A stretch of 64,000 nt of DNA from Lysinibacillus xylanilyticus (GTDB lineage: Bacteria; Bacillota; Bacilli; Bacillales_A; Planococcaceae): NCBI RefSeq assembly GCF_001708185.1, contig NZ_MDDN01000002.1:434001-498000 (forward strand). Direction: 5' to 3'. The notes below the pieces were generated by a model. That model saw only the letters and a list, made by a program, of their open reading frames with translations, was not told the DNA's origin and did not search any database. Positions within the stretch are counted from its first letter, which is position 1; the number at the start of each line of letters is the position of its first letter. Both the position numbers and the translations under genes were made by a program. Shown here one piece after another: positions 7,632-16,287 of the stretch.

Positions 7632-8216
7632 TTAAATTTTTGCTCCTGGATTTGCTTCCTGATAAGCGACTAACTGCGAATACGTCATTTTTGATGTATC
7701 TACTGGATCTCCTCCACCATTCGGTTGTCCACCTGGTGTTGTGCCTGTGATAACTGTTTCATCAGAAGCAAACATAAACTTTGTTTCTTCATTTTCAACA
7801 AGGGCCTTCACCTTATCTTCTAAACCAACGACATTGCCATCTTTATCGATTTCAACACCATTCAAGTCTAAAAGTGCTTTTGTAGCAGTAAGATTCCGAG
7901 CCTTTGCACCGGTTAGCGCTAATTCAACAGCGCTATTGATTTTTAATTGTTTTACTTCAGCAGAATGCTTTTCAGTAGTTGCCTTGTTTTCATCTTGCAA
8001 TCGAGTAATTTCTGATTTCAGACCTTCTGTAGCTTCTTCATTCTTAGCAAGTTCTTTTAACTGCTTATCACGATCATCAAGTTGTTCTTTCAATGATTTA
8101 TTCTCACCATTTACTTCATCAAAGCGACTTTTAGGAATCATTGTTCCAAAACCTTCGATGATTTTATCAGCTTGTTCTTCACTTAATCCCATTGCAATTA
8201 AATCTTCTTTTTTCAT
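7632..8216 (-). CDS. Scaffold protein (phage minor structural GP20 type)
   Basis: 194 residues. It starts KKEDLIAMGLSEEQADKI, the usual opening of GP20-type scaffolds, then has a long coiled coil (about residues 35-95, NGENKSLKEQLDDRDKQLKE) and a glycine-proline linker (TTPGGQPNGGGDP) before a C-terminal YSQLVAYQEANPG segment that would contact capsid subunits. It guides capsid assembly and leaves the mature head. A GTAGGAGGCAAT ribosome site precedes the ATG. Confidence 0.9.
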   Translation of the reverse strand: MKKEDLIAMGLSEEQADKIIEGFGTMIPKSRFDEVNGENKSLKEQLDDRDKQLKELAKNEEATEGLKSEITRLQDENKATTEKHSAEVKQLKINSAVELALTGAKARNLTATKALLDLNGVEIDKDGNVVGLEDKVKALVENEETKFMFASDETVITGTTPGGQPNGGGDPVDTSKMTYSQLVAYQEANPGAKI

Positions 8217-8344
8217 TTCTATTGCCTCCTACTTCGTGTTTTACGTGCAACGGCACGATAGGTTTAAAAGCTTATTCTTTAACGTCTACAAGCTCGAAAA
8301 AGACGATTACGACAAACTTTACATAGTTCACTGAAAATAAAAAA

Positions 8345-8375
8345 CACTCAGCCCTCTTAATTAGGAGGCTAAGTG
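8345..8375 (-). terminator. Intrinsic terminator inside the head operon
   Basis: Reading leftward, a CACTTAGCCTC/GGGCTGAGTG stem with a few mismatches closes an AT-rich loop and leads into six T. It overlaps the stop of the 8369-8659 gene and precedes a 150-base gap before the scaffold. A terminator here, between the MuF gene pair and the scaffold, is unusual for a head operon. Confidence 0.65.
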
Positions 8376-8659
8376 CTCATTTCATTATATTCTTGAATGG
8401 CTTCTTGAATCAGTTTATTTGCTTCAATCATTTCATCATCGTTAATTTCACCGTCTTGAATAGCTTCGTTCAAGTGGTATTTCATGCTCTCAATACTCAC
8501 AAGTTTGTGTAGCTTTTGACATTTCCCCATCGTGTACCCTCTTGGAATCAAATCAATATAATCAGGTACGCCATCAAGTGTTGGGACATATTCAAATAAG
8601 TTTTCCTTGTACACATCAGGTAAATCCAAATTCATCAATACTTCTTTCATTTGAATCAC
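8369..8659 (-). CDS. Small acidic protein, possible immunity partner of the MuF fusion
   Basis: 96 residues, acidic (VYKENLFEYVPTLDGVPDYI, then IQDGEINDDEMIEAN and IQEAIQEYNEMST), helical in its second half. The start (GTG or one of the ATGs at codons 4 and 9) overlaps the stop of the MuF-JAMM gene by four bases, so the pair is coupled. I recognise no family. In MuF-type polymorphic toxins a small immunity gene usually follows directly. Size, charge and position fit that, but this is inference. Confidence 0.6.
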   Translation of the reverse strand: MIQMKEVLMNLDLPDVYKENLFEYVPTLDGVPDYIDLIPRGYTMGKCQKLHKLVSIESMKYHLNEAIQDGEINDDEMIEANKLIQEAIQEYNEMST

Positions 8660-10329
8660 TCAACTTTCTTGAAAATCATATTATTTTTTTCGGCAAACTT
8701 TTTATTAACCTCATAAATAAATGAATCCCAAACTTCATAAATTTTTTGAGGATCATCTAATTCAGGGAAGCTTTTTGCAACTTGACGCTTAATTTTATCA
8801 TACTCACTTGGAAAAAATAAATTTTTAAATATGGAACTCTTATAACTCCCTCTATCTAAAATGTACTTATCCCCATTTGCACATTCCAAAGTATATGCAG
8901 CTAGAGACTTGTATTTTACCATTAAAAATAAATCGTCACTTGAAAATGAGGTTGGACTTGGATGAACATGTGTAAATATTAAGCTGTTTTGTGGGCTTTT
9001 TTCTAAAACATCATTTATTTCTTTTGTTAAATCAACTCTATCAATATCGGATCCTTCTAAAGAGGTTTCAATCGAATTATTTTCTTTATTTATTAAGTAC
9101 ATTTTTTCTTTTCGCTTTGTATTCATAAATCCATTCAATTCACTGTGAATCTCGTTTAAAAGATCACTACCCACTTGATTTACATTTAAATAATTTTGCC
9201 AATTTACATTGGATTGTTTGACTGGATACACTTTACGATTACGTTCATTCGATTCATCTCGAATTTCTCTTTTAGAGGTAACGGATTTATCATTTAAGAT
9301 AAACCTTTCTTTCCATTCATCATATTTCATATCAGATGGCACATAGTACACTTTACCATCAGCATCTCTTGCAGCACGTTCACCAATACTGAACTCATCA
9401 TCAAAATACGGTGCTGTTGTCGTTCGACATCGAGGATGAAACGGATTTGCTGTTACCCCTGGCATGAAATCTTCTTGTTTAAAAATCTTGCCATCCATCG
9501 TTCGACATATAGAACTCGTTTTAAAATCTAATGTAGCTATAATCTCGTACTTTTCAACTTCAAGCTCATCATATGCATCCTTTTGAGCAGCAGCACTAAA
9601 AAACGCTGATTCGGTCATAACTAGCCGAGAAGCGTTAGAACGTGAGGTATTCATTTTTTTAGCTATGGAACCAATCATACGGTCTGGTGCTTCACCACGG
9701 GCCATCGATTGAATAAGTTCAGTGTGCAATGTATCAAGCAATAAGTTTCGGTCACGCCATATCTTCGCTGAGAACGTTTGACCATCAGCAGTCCAAGGCT
9801 TGCTAATGACTTTTGTTAGCTTCGTTTCGTCTAGTGCCTGCAAAGTAAAGCCAATTTCGAAAGCTTTCTGTACTTCAAATGCTGTGTGATAGTACTGTGT
9901 TTGATATGCATCTTTCATTAAGTGCTCAAAGCCCTCAATTTGTCTACCATACAGTTTTTCTACATGCTGTTGAAGTTGTATTTGCAAACTTTCCAAACGG
10001 CTTATATGGACACGAGAAGATGCATTTTCGAGTTGCTTCAACCACTTCTGGTTGATTGCGTTCTTTTCGCCATATTCGATATATTCCTCAACGGTCCATC
10101 GGAACTCTTTTAATTCATCACTTTTTAACAGCTGCTTCGCTTCATCAAGTGAAATTTCGTTATTTTTGGCAAAGCGCTGATACCATCGAGCAATATCTTT
10201 TTCAATTTCTTGCATCGTTTTGATATAAGCTTTTTCAAGATCCTTATAGTATGTTGTGCTCTTCTCATGCTGCGCTTGCTCCAACATTTCAAAACGTTTT
10301 CTCCAATAATCACGTGTTTTCTTTGCCAT
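8656..10329 (-). CDS. MuF/SPP1 gp7-type head protein with C-terminal JAMM-like domain
   Basis: 557 residues. The first 320 are a minor head protein of the MuF (SPP1 gp7) family: helical N-terminus, a SNASRLVMTESAFFSAA segment, and the diagnostic NPFHPRCRTTTAPYF near residue 300. These proteins enter the capsid and can be ejected with DNA. From about residue 370 an extension follows that plain gp7 proteins lack. It contains E393 or E397, H454-V-H456, S463 and D466 in the spacing H-x-H-x6-S-x2-D, followed by AAYTLECANGDKYIL. This resembles the JAMM (JAB/MPN) zinc-peptidase core, one residue shorter than the common x7 spacing. I infer a MuF-fused effector. Confidence 0.75.
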   Translation of the reverse strand: MAKKTRDYWRKRFEMLEQAQHEKSTTYYKDLEKAYIKTMQEIEKDIARWYQRFAKNNEISLDEAKQLLKSDELKEFRWTVEEYIEYGEKNAINQKWLKQLENASSRVHISRLESLQIQLQQHVEKLYGRQIEGFEHLMKDAYQTQYYHTAFEVQKAFEIGFTLQALDETKLTKVISKPWTADGQTFSAKIWRDRNLLLDTLHTELIQSMARGEAPDRMIGSIAKKMNTSRSNASRLVMTESAFFSAAAQKDAYDELEVEKYEIIATLDFKTSSICRTMDGKIFKQEDFMPGVTANPFHPRCRTTTAPYFDDEFSIGERAARDADGKVYYVPSDMKYDEWKERFILNDKSVTSKREIRDESNERNRKVYPVKQSNVNWQNYLNVNQVGSDLLNEIHSELNGFMNTKRKEKMYLINKENNSIETSLEGSDIDRVDLTKEINDVLEKSPQNSLIFTHVHPSPTSFSSDDLFLMVKYKSLAAYTLECANGDKYILDRGSYKSSIFKNLFFPSEYDKIKRQVAKSFPELDDPQKIYEVWDSFIYEVNKKFAEKNNMIFKKVE

Positions 10330-11812
10330 TTAACTCACCTTGCTTTTGTTGGAAAGTGGTGTCGTAATTATCGTACATATCCATCTGTTCTTGCTGTTCC
10401 TTCTTCTTACGTTCTAACTCCAGTTGCACATCAGAAACATAAGGATGTTGAGCAATACGAGTCTCAAGTGATAAGTCTGTTGATTTAGATAAGCTATCAA
10501 TAACCTCGGATTCGTTTATGAGTATGTCTCGGTTGAAGATTGCCTTAACTGTTTCGTTATCGAAGTTGCCTTTACCTATGTGCTCCAAGTGTTTGTTAAC
10601 AAACCATAGCAGCTCTTCAAACGAAGCCTGAAACTCTGTTTCAATACCATTAGCATCTAAATCAATATCTAAATACATAGACTGGATATTCATTTGATTA
10701 GGATTGTTCGACATACGATCATCTTTTGAATCATAGCCCTTACCATTCTCTACTAGTGCCTTTTTGAATAACGTGAGAATAGATTCGTAGTTATCTTTAT
10801 TTACTTCAACTGTAAGTGTATCGATACCGCCCTTAACTCCGTCACTGCGTACTTTAACAGCACCGAACTTAGCAAGATTATAACGAAACTCTCCTAGATC
10901 CTGTCCATCATAGTTGTGAATCACAAGGATTGTTGAACGGGCATCTTCTTGCATGTTGTTATTGAAGTCTGAAAGGATTTCGTTGATACCATCTTGTAAG
11001 CTCTTTACTGACTTGATAAGAGGTATTTCACGGCTGTTGTATCTGAAAGGTATTAACGGCACTCGCTCCCAGTTACGCCCTTCTGAACGACCGCCTTTCG
11101 TGACATTTAAGTATGTTGCAGTTTCGCCGAGCTCTACATCAGGTATCAACTTTTCATTATCAAGAATGTATCTTTCAATCCCATCAACGGTGTAGATTTC
11201 AACCTTTTCGATGACTTCTTTCTTATCACCTTTCCATTCCTCAATTGAATAAATACGAACTGCATAATCTAATACGGTTCGTTCTGTATCTTTCCAATAA
11301 GGCAACACTTGATAGGCTGGAATAAGCATAAAGCTAAATTCTCCACGCTCATTGTAGTACGGATAAATCCATGCTATGCCATGATTAAAAGCATGTTCAC
11401 CTAAGTTTCTAAGCGTTTTGTGGAATCTGTTGTTTAAAACTAGTTTAAGTGCCTTTTGGTATATCTCACTCTCTGTTTCGAGCGTTAAAGGTTTAGCGAA
11501 TAGGTAATTAACCTTTTGATTCACTAACTTACCGTATTGATTGTCAACGCGTTTGTTGTTTGGCAGATTAGTAGCTTCTTCTTTCTCGCCATCCTTACCA
11601 ATAACCATTCGCTTACGAGTTAAAATATTGTGGTTACCTTCGAAATAGTTGTCACCTTCAAACATCCAGCTGCGCTTTTCAGATAACTTAAATTCTGCTA
11701 TTTCTTTTTCGATACGCTTTTTAAATGTGATGCCTTTTTTAGCACCTTCACCAATAATTGAATTTAATTTATCTGTTTCTGTAATAGCACCTTGAAAAGG
11801 GAAAAAACCCAT
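10310..11812 (-). CDS. Phage portal protein (SPP1 gp6 type)
   Basis: 500 residues. The NNKRVDNQYGKLVNQKVNYLF segment near residue 85, IAWIYPYYNERGEF near residue 150 and an RNWERVPLIPFRYNSREIPL stretch near residue 265 are typical of SPP1 gp6-like portals, the dodecameric channel through which DNA is packaged. It ends in a glutamine/lysine-rich tail and overlaps the MuF gene by 20 bases. It follows the large terminase by 14 bases, standard packaging-module order. Confidence 0.9.
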   Translation of the reverse strand: MGFFPFQGAITETDKLNSIIGEGAKKGITFKKRIEKEIAEFKLSEKRSWMFEGDNYFEGNHNILTRKRMVIGKDGEKEEATNLPNNKRVDNQYGKLVNQKVNYLFAKPLTLETESEIYQKALKLVLNNRFHKTLRNLGEHAFNHGIAWIYPYYNERGEFSFMLIPAYQVLPYWKDTERTVLDYAVRIYSIEEWKGDKKEVIEKVEIYTVDGIERYILDNEKLIPDVELGETATYLNVTKGGRSEGRNWERVPLIPFRYNSREIPLIKSVKSLQDGINEILSDFNNNMQEDARSTILVIHNYDGQDLGEFRYNLAKFGAVKVRSDGVKGGIDTLTVEVNKDNYESILTLFKKALVENGKGYDSKDDRMSNNPNQMNIQSMYLDIDLDANGIETEFQASFEELLWFVNKHLEHIGKGNFDNETVKAIFNRDILINESEVIDSLSKSTDLSLETRIAQHPYVSDVQLELERKKKEQQEQMDMYDNYDTTFQQKQGELNGKENT

Positions 11813-11826
11813 GTCCTCACCTCTTT

Positions 11827-13137
11827 CTAATCAAAACTGTATGTGCTACCTCGCATATCTTCTTCAAATGCATAGCGCGTAGCATCAATTGTGTGGTTAT
11901 CCTTATCCTCTAAACGAGCGATAGGATTACCGTCCTTATCCGTCTGGTAATCAATATTCTCAAATTCTCTTGCGATATTTGGTGTTCTTAATGGATCAAT
12001 ACAAATGAAATCTAAATCATCGAGCCATTCTTCGCCATATTCCACGCTGTCAGGACCTTTCTTAACACCGTAAATACGTGGTATTCCTTGTTCGTCACGT
12101 AATTCAGCGATAGACTTCGGTTCCGCTGAATCAGCTGCTATCCGGTCTGATTGATAGCCTCTAACTTTCAATTCCTTGGCTAGTTTTCGATTACTGATTT
12201 TCACGCCATAGATTTCATCAACAGCATAGATACCGTTTTTCTTTTTGTCATAATGCCAACGGACAAATGCTAATGGATCCGTTGCATATCCAAAGTCGTT
12301 ACCATTTCGGATGTTATCAAACGATGCAACCATTTCATCAGTAATCGAACCTGATTCAATTTGTAGATTATCGAACGGAACAACCCCACTTCCTATTGCT
12401 TCACCGAGGTATTCCCAACGATATTTTAACGGCTTGTTTTTCTTAACATTTTCTGCTTCTTCAATAAACTTTTTCGATAAATGCGGATTTCCTAAATACG
12501 TAGAATGATGAACATAAGTATTATCATCAATCATTGAACCCTCGTACTTCTTGTTCACCCACGACTGCTTACGCTTCGGTGGATTGTAAGAATAATAAAA
12601 AGAGTAGTCAAAAGGGTACGCTTGCTGTCTGTCAGCTTGCGAAAAGATCTTCCCTTCCAACTCCTCACGTAGAATCGAGTTTTCAATTGTTGTTATATCA
12701 TCTTCACTTTTAAATTCTGCTAATTCTTCAAACCATGCTATGGCCAATGGGAAATCTGCATCCTTAATAGATTTAATCTTCTCCGGATCATCAGCGCCAG
12801 CAAAATAAATCTTGTTCCCTCTGCCTAAGTAAGTGATTTCGAGCTTGGAATCAACAAAACGGAATTGATCACGAACTCCCATGATATTTGCCGCAGCTTT
12901 GAAGTTAGCATAAACAGACTTTAGGATTGTATTTTGTACCCTACGAATACCAATAGCTGACACTGGGTATTCCATGATGTCTAATAAGATACGCATTGGA
13001 ATATGAAACGACTTACCAGAACCACGACCGCCTTTTAAAACATAACGTAGATGCTCTTTTGCTCTGGAAGCACGCCAAAATGGTTTGAATTGTTCTGTAA
13101 TGATACTAGCTATACTTATACGTTTGTCAGTCATCAC
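11827..13137 (-). CDS. xtmB: Terminase large subunit (XtmB-like)
   Basis: 436 residues. Walker A is GGRGSGKS at residues 36-43, followed downstream by a Walker B-like [11 protein letters not shown] and a coupling [11 protein letters not shown] segment. The C-terminal nuclease half has [28 protein letters not shown] and the final [15 protein letters not shown], all conserved in the PBSX-type terminase_3 family. It is the ATP-driven motor and endonuclease that fills the head. It overlaps the small subunit by four bases. Confidence 0.95.
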   Translation of the reverse strand: MMTDKRISIASIITEQFKPFWRASRAKEHLRYVLKGGRGSGKSFHIPMRILLDIMEYPVSAIGIRRVQNTILKSVYANFKAAANIMGVRDQFRFVDSKLEITYLGRGNKIYFAGADDPEKIKSIKDADFPLAIAWFEELAEFKSEDDITTIENSILREELEGKIFSQADRQQAYPFDYSFYYSYNPPKRKQSWVNKKYEGSMIDDNTYVHHSTYLGNPHLSKKFIEEAENVKKNKPLKYRWEYLGEAIGSGVVPFDNLQIESGSITDEMVASFDNIRNGNDFGYATDPLAFVRWHYDKKKNGIYAVDEIYGVKISNRKLAKELKVRGYQSDRIAADSAEPKSIAELRDEQGIPRIYGVKKGPDSVEYGEEWLDDLDFICIDPLRTPNIAREFENIDYQTDKDGNPIARLEDKDNHTIDATRYAFEEDMRGSTYSFD

Positions 13138-13856
13138 ACATCATCCACAATCACCACTCGAACTGATTTATCACGGTCTTTATCAAGATTAGTGATTTCT
13201 ACTTTTGTCTTATCAATATTCAACTGCATTTGTTCAAGCTTAAGTCTACGTTCATCATCAGCATCAGCCATCTCAACAAATTGACGAATAGAAGAACGCA
13301 ACTCCCCGATTGCTCTTGATTGAGCAGTGAGTAGTTGCGCCTGTCGTTCCCATGCGAATTGGAAGTTGTATTCGACTTCCTCTCCCCATTCTGTATCCTT
13401 ATGTTTTTTGAGCTCCTTAATCATTTCGTCTTTCGATTCAACATGCATGATGCGTTGAGCACGAATAATTGCAGCATACTGAATCTGTATTTGATCCCAG
13501 ATTAAATCGGCTGGAGAACGTTCGTTCATTGCTTCCATGATTTCGAGTGTTTCTTCAGGTAGGAATTTAGCAAAGAACCCGTGTGTTGTTGCGTTCTGAT
13601 TTTGCTTAGGTGCACCATGCCCCTTAGCGTTGCTATTACCTACAGGAGCACCACGACTTCGTTTAGTAACGTTACCATTGGATTTAGTAACGTTACCTTT
13701 CAATTGGTCATCCCATTTATCTTGGTTCTTCCACTTTCGAATTTGAGAATCGGATAATTCCAATTGCTCTGCAATATCCTTCAAAAGCATTTGCCCTTTG
13801 CTTTCTAGCCACATTTGAAACGCTTCATCACGTTTCGGATTCCTTGGTCTAGCCAT
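13134..13856 (-). CDS. xtmA: Terminase small subunit (XtmA-like)
   Basis: 240 residues. The N-terminus ([19 protein letters not shown]) and the helix-turn-helix around [20 protein letters not shown] recognise the packaging site. The middle [20 protein letters not shown] is a signature of PBSX XtmA-type subunits. A C-terminal coiled region runs through [18 protein letters not shown]. It opens the packaging-head operon and overlaps the large subunit by four bases. A GATGGAGGTGGTGG stretch provides the ribosome site. Confidence 0.9.
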   Translation of the reverse strand: MARPRNPKRDEAFQMWLESKGQMLLKDIAEQLELSDSQIRKWKNQDKWDDQLKGNVTKSNGNVTKRSRGAPVGNSNAKGHGAPKQNQNATTHGFFAKFLPEETLEIMEAMNERSPADLIWDQIQIQYAAIIRAQRIMHVESKDEMIKELKKHKDTEWGEEVEYNFQFAWERQAQLLTAQSRAIGELRSSIRQFVEMADADDERRLKLEQMQLNIDKTKVEITNLDKDRDKSVRVVIVDDV

Positions 13857-13929
13857 ATCTCATACACCACCACCTCCATCATTTGTTTGTTTTGTAATCA
13901 CCCCATTATGCTAGTTGCTTTGTGAAATA

Positions 13930-13963
13930 AAAAAGCATCCGTTTTAAATGACGAATGCTTTTT
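13930..13963 (-). terminator. Intrinsic terminator ahead of the packaging genes
   Basis: Reading leftward, AAAAAGCATTCGTCA and TTTTAAAACGGATGC form a stem of about ten pairs ending in a run of six T. It closes the transcript of the 13968-14378 gene and separates the accessory block from the packaging operon. Confidence 0.75.
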
Positions 13964-13967
13964 ATGA

Positions 13968-14378
13968 CTATTTAAAACTATCCATTAATAGATGTTTTAA
14001 CAGTAAATCAATATTTTCTTCTGTTACTTTTTCTGGCTTGTTATCGCCGTATTGTATACTGCCTCCGTTATCGTTTATATGAATTTTCACCGATAACTCT
14101 TCTTCATCTGTTACTAAATTTCTTTTTACGACGCGTATTGTATCAATATCTCGCCCAGGTAGTATAAATTCAGTTAAAAAATTTATTTCAATATTACCTA
14201 CACGCACAAGTGATTGATCTTCGATGTAATATAAATTTTCATCAATTCGCTTTAAAGGAGATAAAACATTTTCAATTTTATCAATAATTAATTGTCTTGC
14301 TAACAAAAAATTAGACATACAATCCTTTAAATAGTAATCTTCTGCCGTTTCATAAAAAAGGTTTTTCCAATTTTCCAT
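13968..14378 (-). CDS. Hypothetical prophage accessory protein
   Basis: 136 residues starting MENWKNLFYETAEDYYL, placed at 14378 behind GGGAGGTGAGGTT. The N-terminal half is helical (NFLLARQLIIDKIENVLSP). The second half is beta-rich and ends in a helix (ENIDLLLKHLLMDSF). I recognise no domain. The 70 bases upstream closely resemble those upstream of the next gene to the right (14466-15197), and a terminator follows, so it is transcribed as an independent accessory unit. Confidence 0.65.
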   Translation of the reverse strand: MENWKNLFYETAEDYYLKDCMSNFLLARQLIIDKIENVLSPLKRIDENLYYIEDQSLVRVGNIEINFLTEFILPGRDIDTIRVVKRNLVTDEEELSVKIHINDNGGSIQYGDNKPEKVTEENIDLLLKHLLMDSFK

Positions 14379-14384
14379 AACCTC

Positions 14385-14452
14385 ACCTCCCACTCAATAA
14401 TAGAGTGAAAAGGAAATGTATGTCATTAATATATTTTTGATATAAACGTTCG
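14385..14452 (-). promoter_or_regulatory. Leader/promoter copy 1, shared with the 15197 gene
   Basis: Leftward, ATATTAATGACATACA, then a TTTTCACTCTATTATTGAGTGG block, lead into GGGAGGT. The CACTC/GAGTG pair around TATTAT is a small dyad. The same layout recurs at 15203-15270, implying a common promoter and possibly a common regulator. Confidence 0.45.
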
Positions 14453-14465
14453 AAGCCTTAATCTT

Positions 14466-15197
14466 TTACTTTAATCTAGTCAATAACTTTTTCTTTGTTT
14501 CTGATTGGAAGGAAATTTGTTCTTTCCATACTTCAATAAAAATCTTATTACTATTCTCCAATATTTCAAAAGCTTCTTCAAAATTGAAATCATTTTTTCT
14601 AACACTTAATAATACTTCTTTATATTCTTCCACAATATTAAAAAAATCATTGAGGTCAAATTTGTTAAATACTATATTGAAATTTGAAATAATGTCTATT
14701 AATTTTTCTCTAAATTTATTGTTAGATTCCATTGCAATATCTCTATTTTTTACAATTTCATCTATCGAATATTCAATCTGATTTAAATGCATAGCTTCTT
14801 TTATGATCACTAATTCCATCATTTTGTTATGTGTAGATACAAATAGTGTTTGTAATTCTATTAATTTTTTATAGAATTCATCATTTTCACTTAGTTCATA
14901 CTGTATCTTTATTCTCTCTTTTTCCATTCTATCTTGTTCAACCATCATCTGTTTTTGTAAATTAATTTGTTCTAAAAAAGTTCGTTCTGACAGTTTTTTT
15001 TCGTGTTGAATGATCATATAAGTAGTGAATATTACAGCTATACTTCCAACAATCCCTCCGAAATAACCTCCCCAGAATCCTATCCAATCACCAAAATTCG
15101 CTTCGGAATCTATCTTGTAATTATTACCAATAAAATTAATTGTAAATGGTAATAATAGAATTACGATTATTAAAATACCGACATAAACTTTTTTCAA
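14466..15197 (-). CDS. Membrane-anchored coiled-coil accessory protein
   Basis: 243 residues starting at a TTG (15195-15197) behind GGGAGGTTGATATT. Residues 4-24 (VGILIIVILLLPFTINFI) and about 42-62 (a GGYFGGIVGSIAVIFTTYMI stretch) are membrane helices. After them comes a long cytosolic, charged helical part (residues 65-240). The FGDWIGFWGGYFGG signature between the helices is shared by a broad set of uncharacterised Firmicute proteins, some labelled putative abortive-infection proteins. It stands between the packaging genes and lysogeny/late-control genes, where prophages carry morons. Function unknown. Confidence 0.65.
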   Translation of the reverse strand: MKKVYVGILIIVILLLPFTINFIGNNYKIDSEANFGDWIGFWGGYFGGIVGSIAVIFTTYMIIQHEKKLSERTFLEQINLQKQMMVEQDRMEKERIKIQYELSENDEFYKKLIELQTLFVSTHNKMMELVIIKEAMHLNQIEYSIDEIVKNRDIAMESNNKFREKLIDIISNFNIVFNKFDLNDFFNIVEEYKEVLLSVRKNDFNFEEAFEILENSNKIFIEVWKEQISFQSETKKKLLTRLK

Positions 15198-15202
15198 AAT
15201 AT

Positions 15203-15272
15203 CAACCTCCCATTCTATAATAAAACGAAAGGTATGTACAAAACCTTAATAAAATTTTGATTAAACTCTCAA
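15203..15272 (-). promoter_or_regulatory. Leader/promoter copy 2
   Basis: Leftward, AATTTTATTAAGG, GTACATACC and TTTCGTTTTATTATAGAATGG lead into GGGAGGT. It aligns with the leader at 14385-14452 (ATTAA, ACATAC, TTTC, TATTAT, GARTGGGAGGT in common). Confidence 0.45.
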
Positions 15273-15462
15273 AACCACACCAAACTCTGCCCTATCATCA
15301 CAAAATGTTTTGGCTGTTTGATGCAGTTTTCAAAGCAAAAGAAAAAGCCTCCATCCTAAGATGAAAGCTTTGTTATTGTAGTAATTGTCGAGTTAGCTCA
15401 CTTTTAGAACCGTGGTAGAACTGCACCACGTATCATGTAAATAAACGAATTGTATTTTAGTT

Positions 15463-15531
15463 TTATAGTGCGTATCCGCGCACTTGTTGCTTTGTAAGTT
15501 TGACTGAATTATGGAAAGTGACGAAGTTCAC
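15463..15531 (-). CDS. Possible 22-residue small ORF in a 400-base gap
   Basis: A GTG at 15531 follows AAGGAGTGATTTTTAT and opens MNFVTFHNSVKLTKQQVRGYAL before a stop. It is basic and short and has no recognised family. Nearby in the gap 15198-15612 are a GTGG/CCAC hairpin at about 15411-15430 and a terminator-like hairpin at about 15347-15373; I see nothing else coding there. Confidence is low because only the ribosome site supports it. Confidence 0.3.
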   Translation of the reverse strand: MNFVTFHNSVKLTKQQVRGYAL

Positions 15532-15612
15532 ATAAAAATCACTCCTTCTCAACATTTTTTAACCAAAAGAAAAAGACGCAAAAACACGCCTTTAATCTTT
15601 CATATACAATTT

Positions 15613-16287
15613 TTATTCCAAATTTGATTTATTGTTATTGTTATTGTTATTGTTATTGTTCTTTAATACACTTAACAGATATAACTGAATTAAAACCACG
15701 TTCCTCATAAATACGATAAAGCCGTGTAAAATCAAAAAACTCCATCCTGTAAAATAAATCCATTTAGATACAAGGAAAAAGTAATAATTTAATTTCAATC
15801 CAATATCCGCCTTAAATATCGGTTCAATAACGGAAAGATGTAAAAATCCCCAAATTAGAAGTAAAATATAAATAGAGATATTATAAACATAAGTTGATAT
15901 AATTTGATTCATATTATCATATGTTTCATCTTTATTTTCTATTTTAGTAAATGCCTTTCTACCGGCAGACTCCCCGAAAGAAGCGATTAGCGCCAAAGAA
16001 GTAATATTAAATCCTATCTGGATAGCTATAACTGAAGAAATGTTCGAATTAATTGTTGTTATCCTTGTTATTAAAGATTCATCTTTAAAAGAAAAATATA
16101 ACAATGCCGATGAAACACTTAATATTAATGGCAACATGATTTCTAAGAAAAATCTCTTCTTCTTCATTCCTTGTCTGTAGCCAGATATTACTCTTTTTAA
16201 ATTACTTTGCTCCTGCTCTCTCTTCTTCCTGTGTCTCTTCAGTTTTATTGATCGCGTTTGCGATTTCTTGGATTTTCTTTTGAACAT
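15613..16287 (-). CDS. Four-helix membrane protein, second gene of a RexAB-like pair
   Basis: About 224 residues. A strongly basic cytosolic N-terminus (FKRKSKKSQTRSIKLKRHRK) is followed by membrane helices at about residues 50-65, 84-104, 135-155 and 170-200, and a C-terminal run of ten asparagines encoded by a hexanucleotide repeat. The start is uncertain. I favour the ATG at 16287 (AAAGG nine bases upstream), which overlaps the upstream gene by 86 bases; an ATG at 16167 would give a shorter protein. I recognise no family. The order cytosolic gene then small multi-helix membrane gene recalls lambda rexA-rexB. That is architecture only. Confidence 0.6.
   Translation of the reverse strand: MFKRKSKKSQTRSIKLKRHRKKREQEQSNLKRVISGYRQGMKKKRFFLEIMLPLILSVSSALLYFSFKDESLITRITTINSNISSVIAIQIGFNITSLALIASFGESAGRKAFTKIENKDETYDNMNQIISTYVYNISIYILLLIWGFLHLSVIEPIFKADIGLKLNYYFFLVSKWIYFTGWSFLILHGFIVFMRNVVLIQLYLLSVLKNNNNNNNNNNKSNLE
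15631..15660. repeat. Hexanucleotide microsatellite (ATTGTT)5
   Basis: Five perfect copies in tandem near the 3' end of the four-helix membrane gene. Read leftward they encode ten consecutive asparagines. Changes in copy number would add or remove two residues without altering the frame. Confidence 0.9.
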
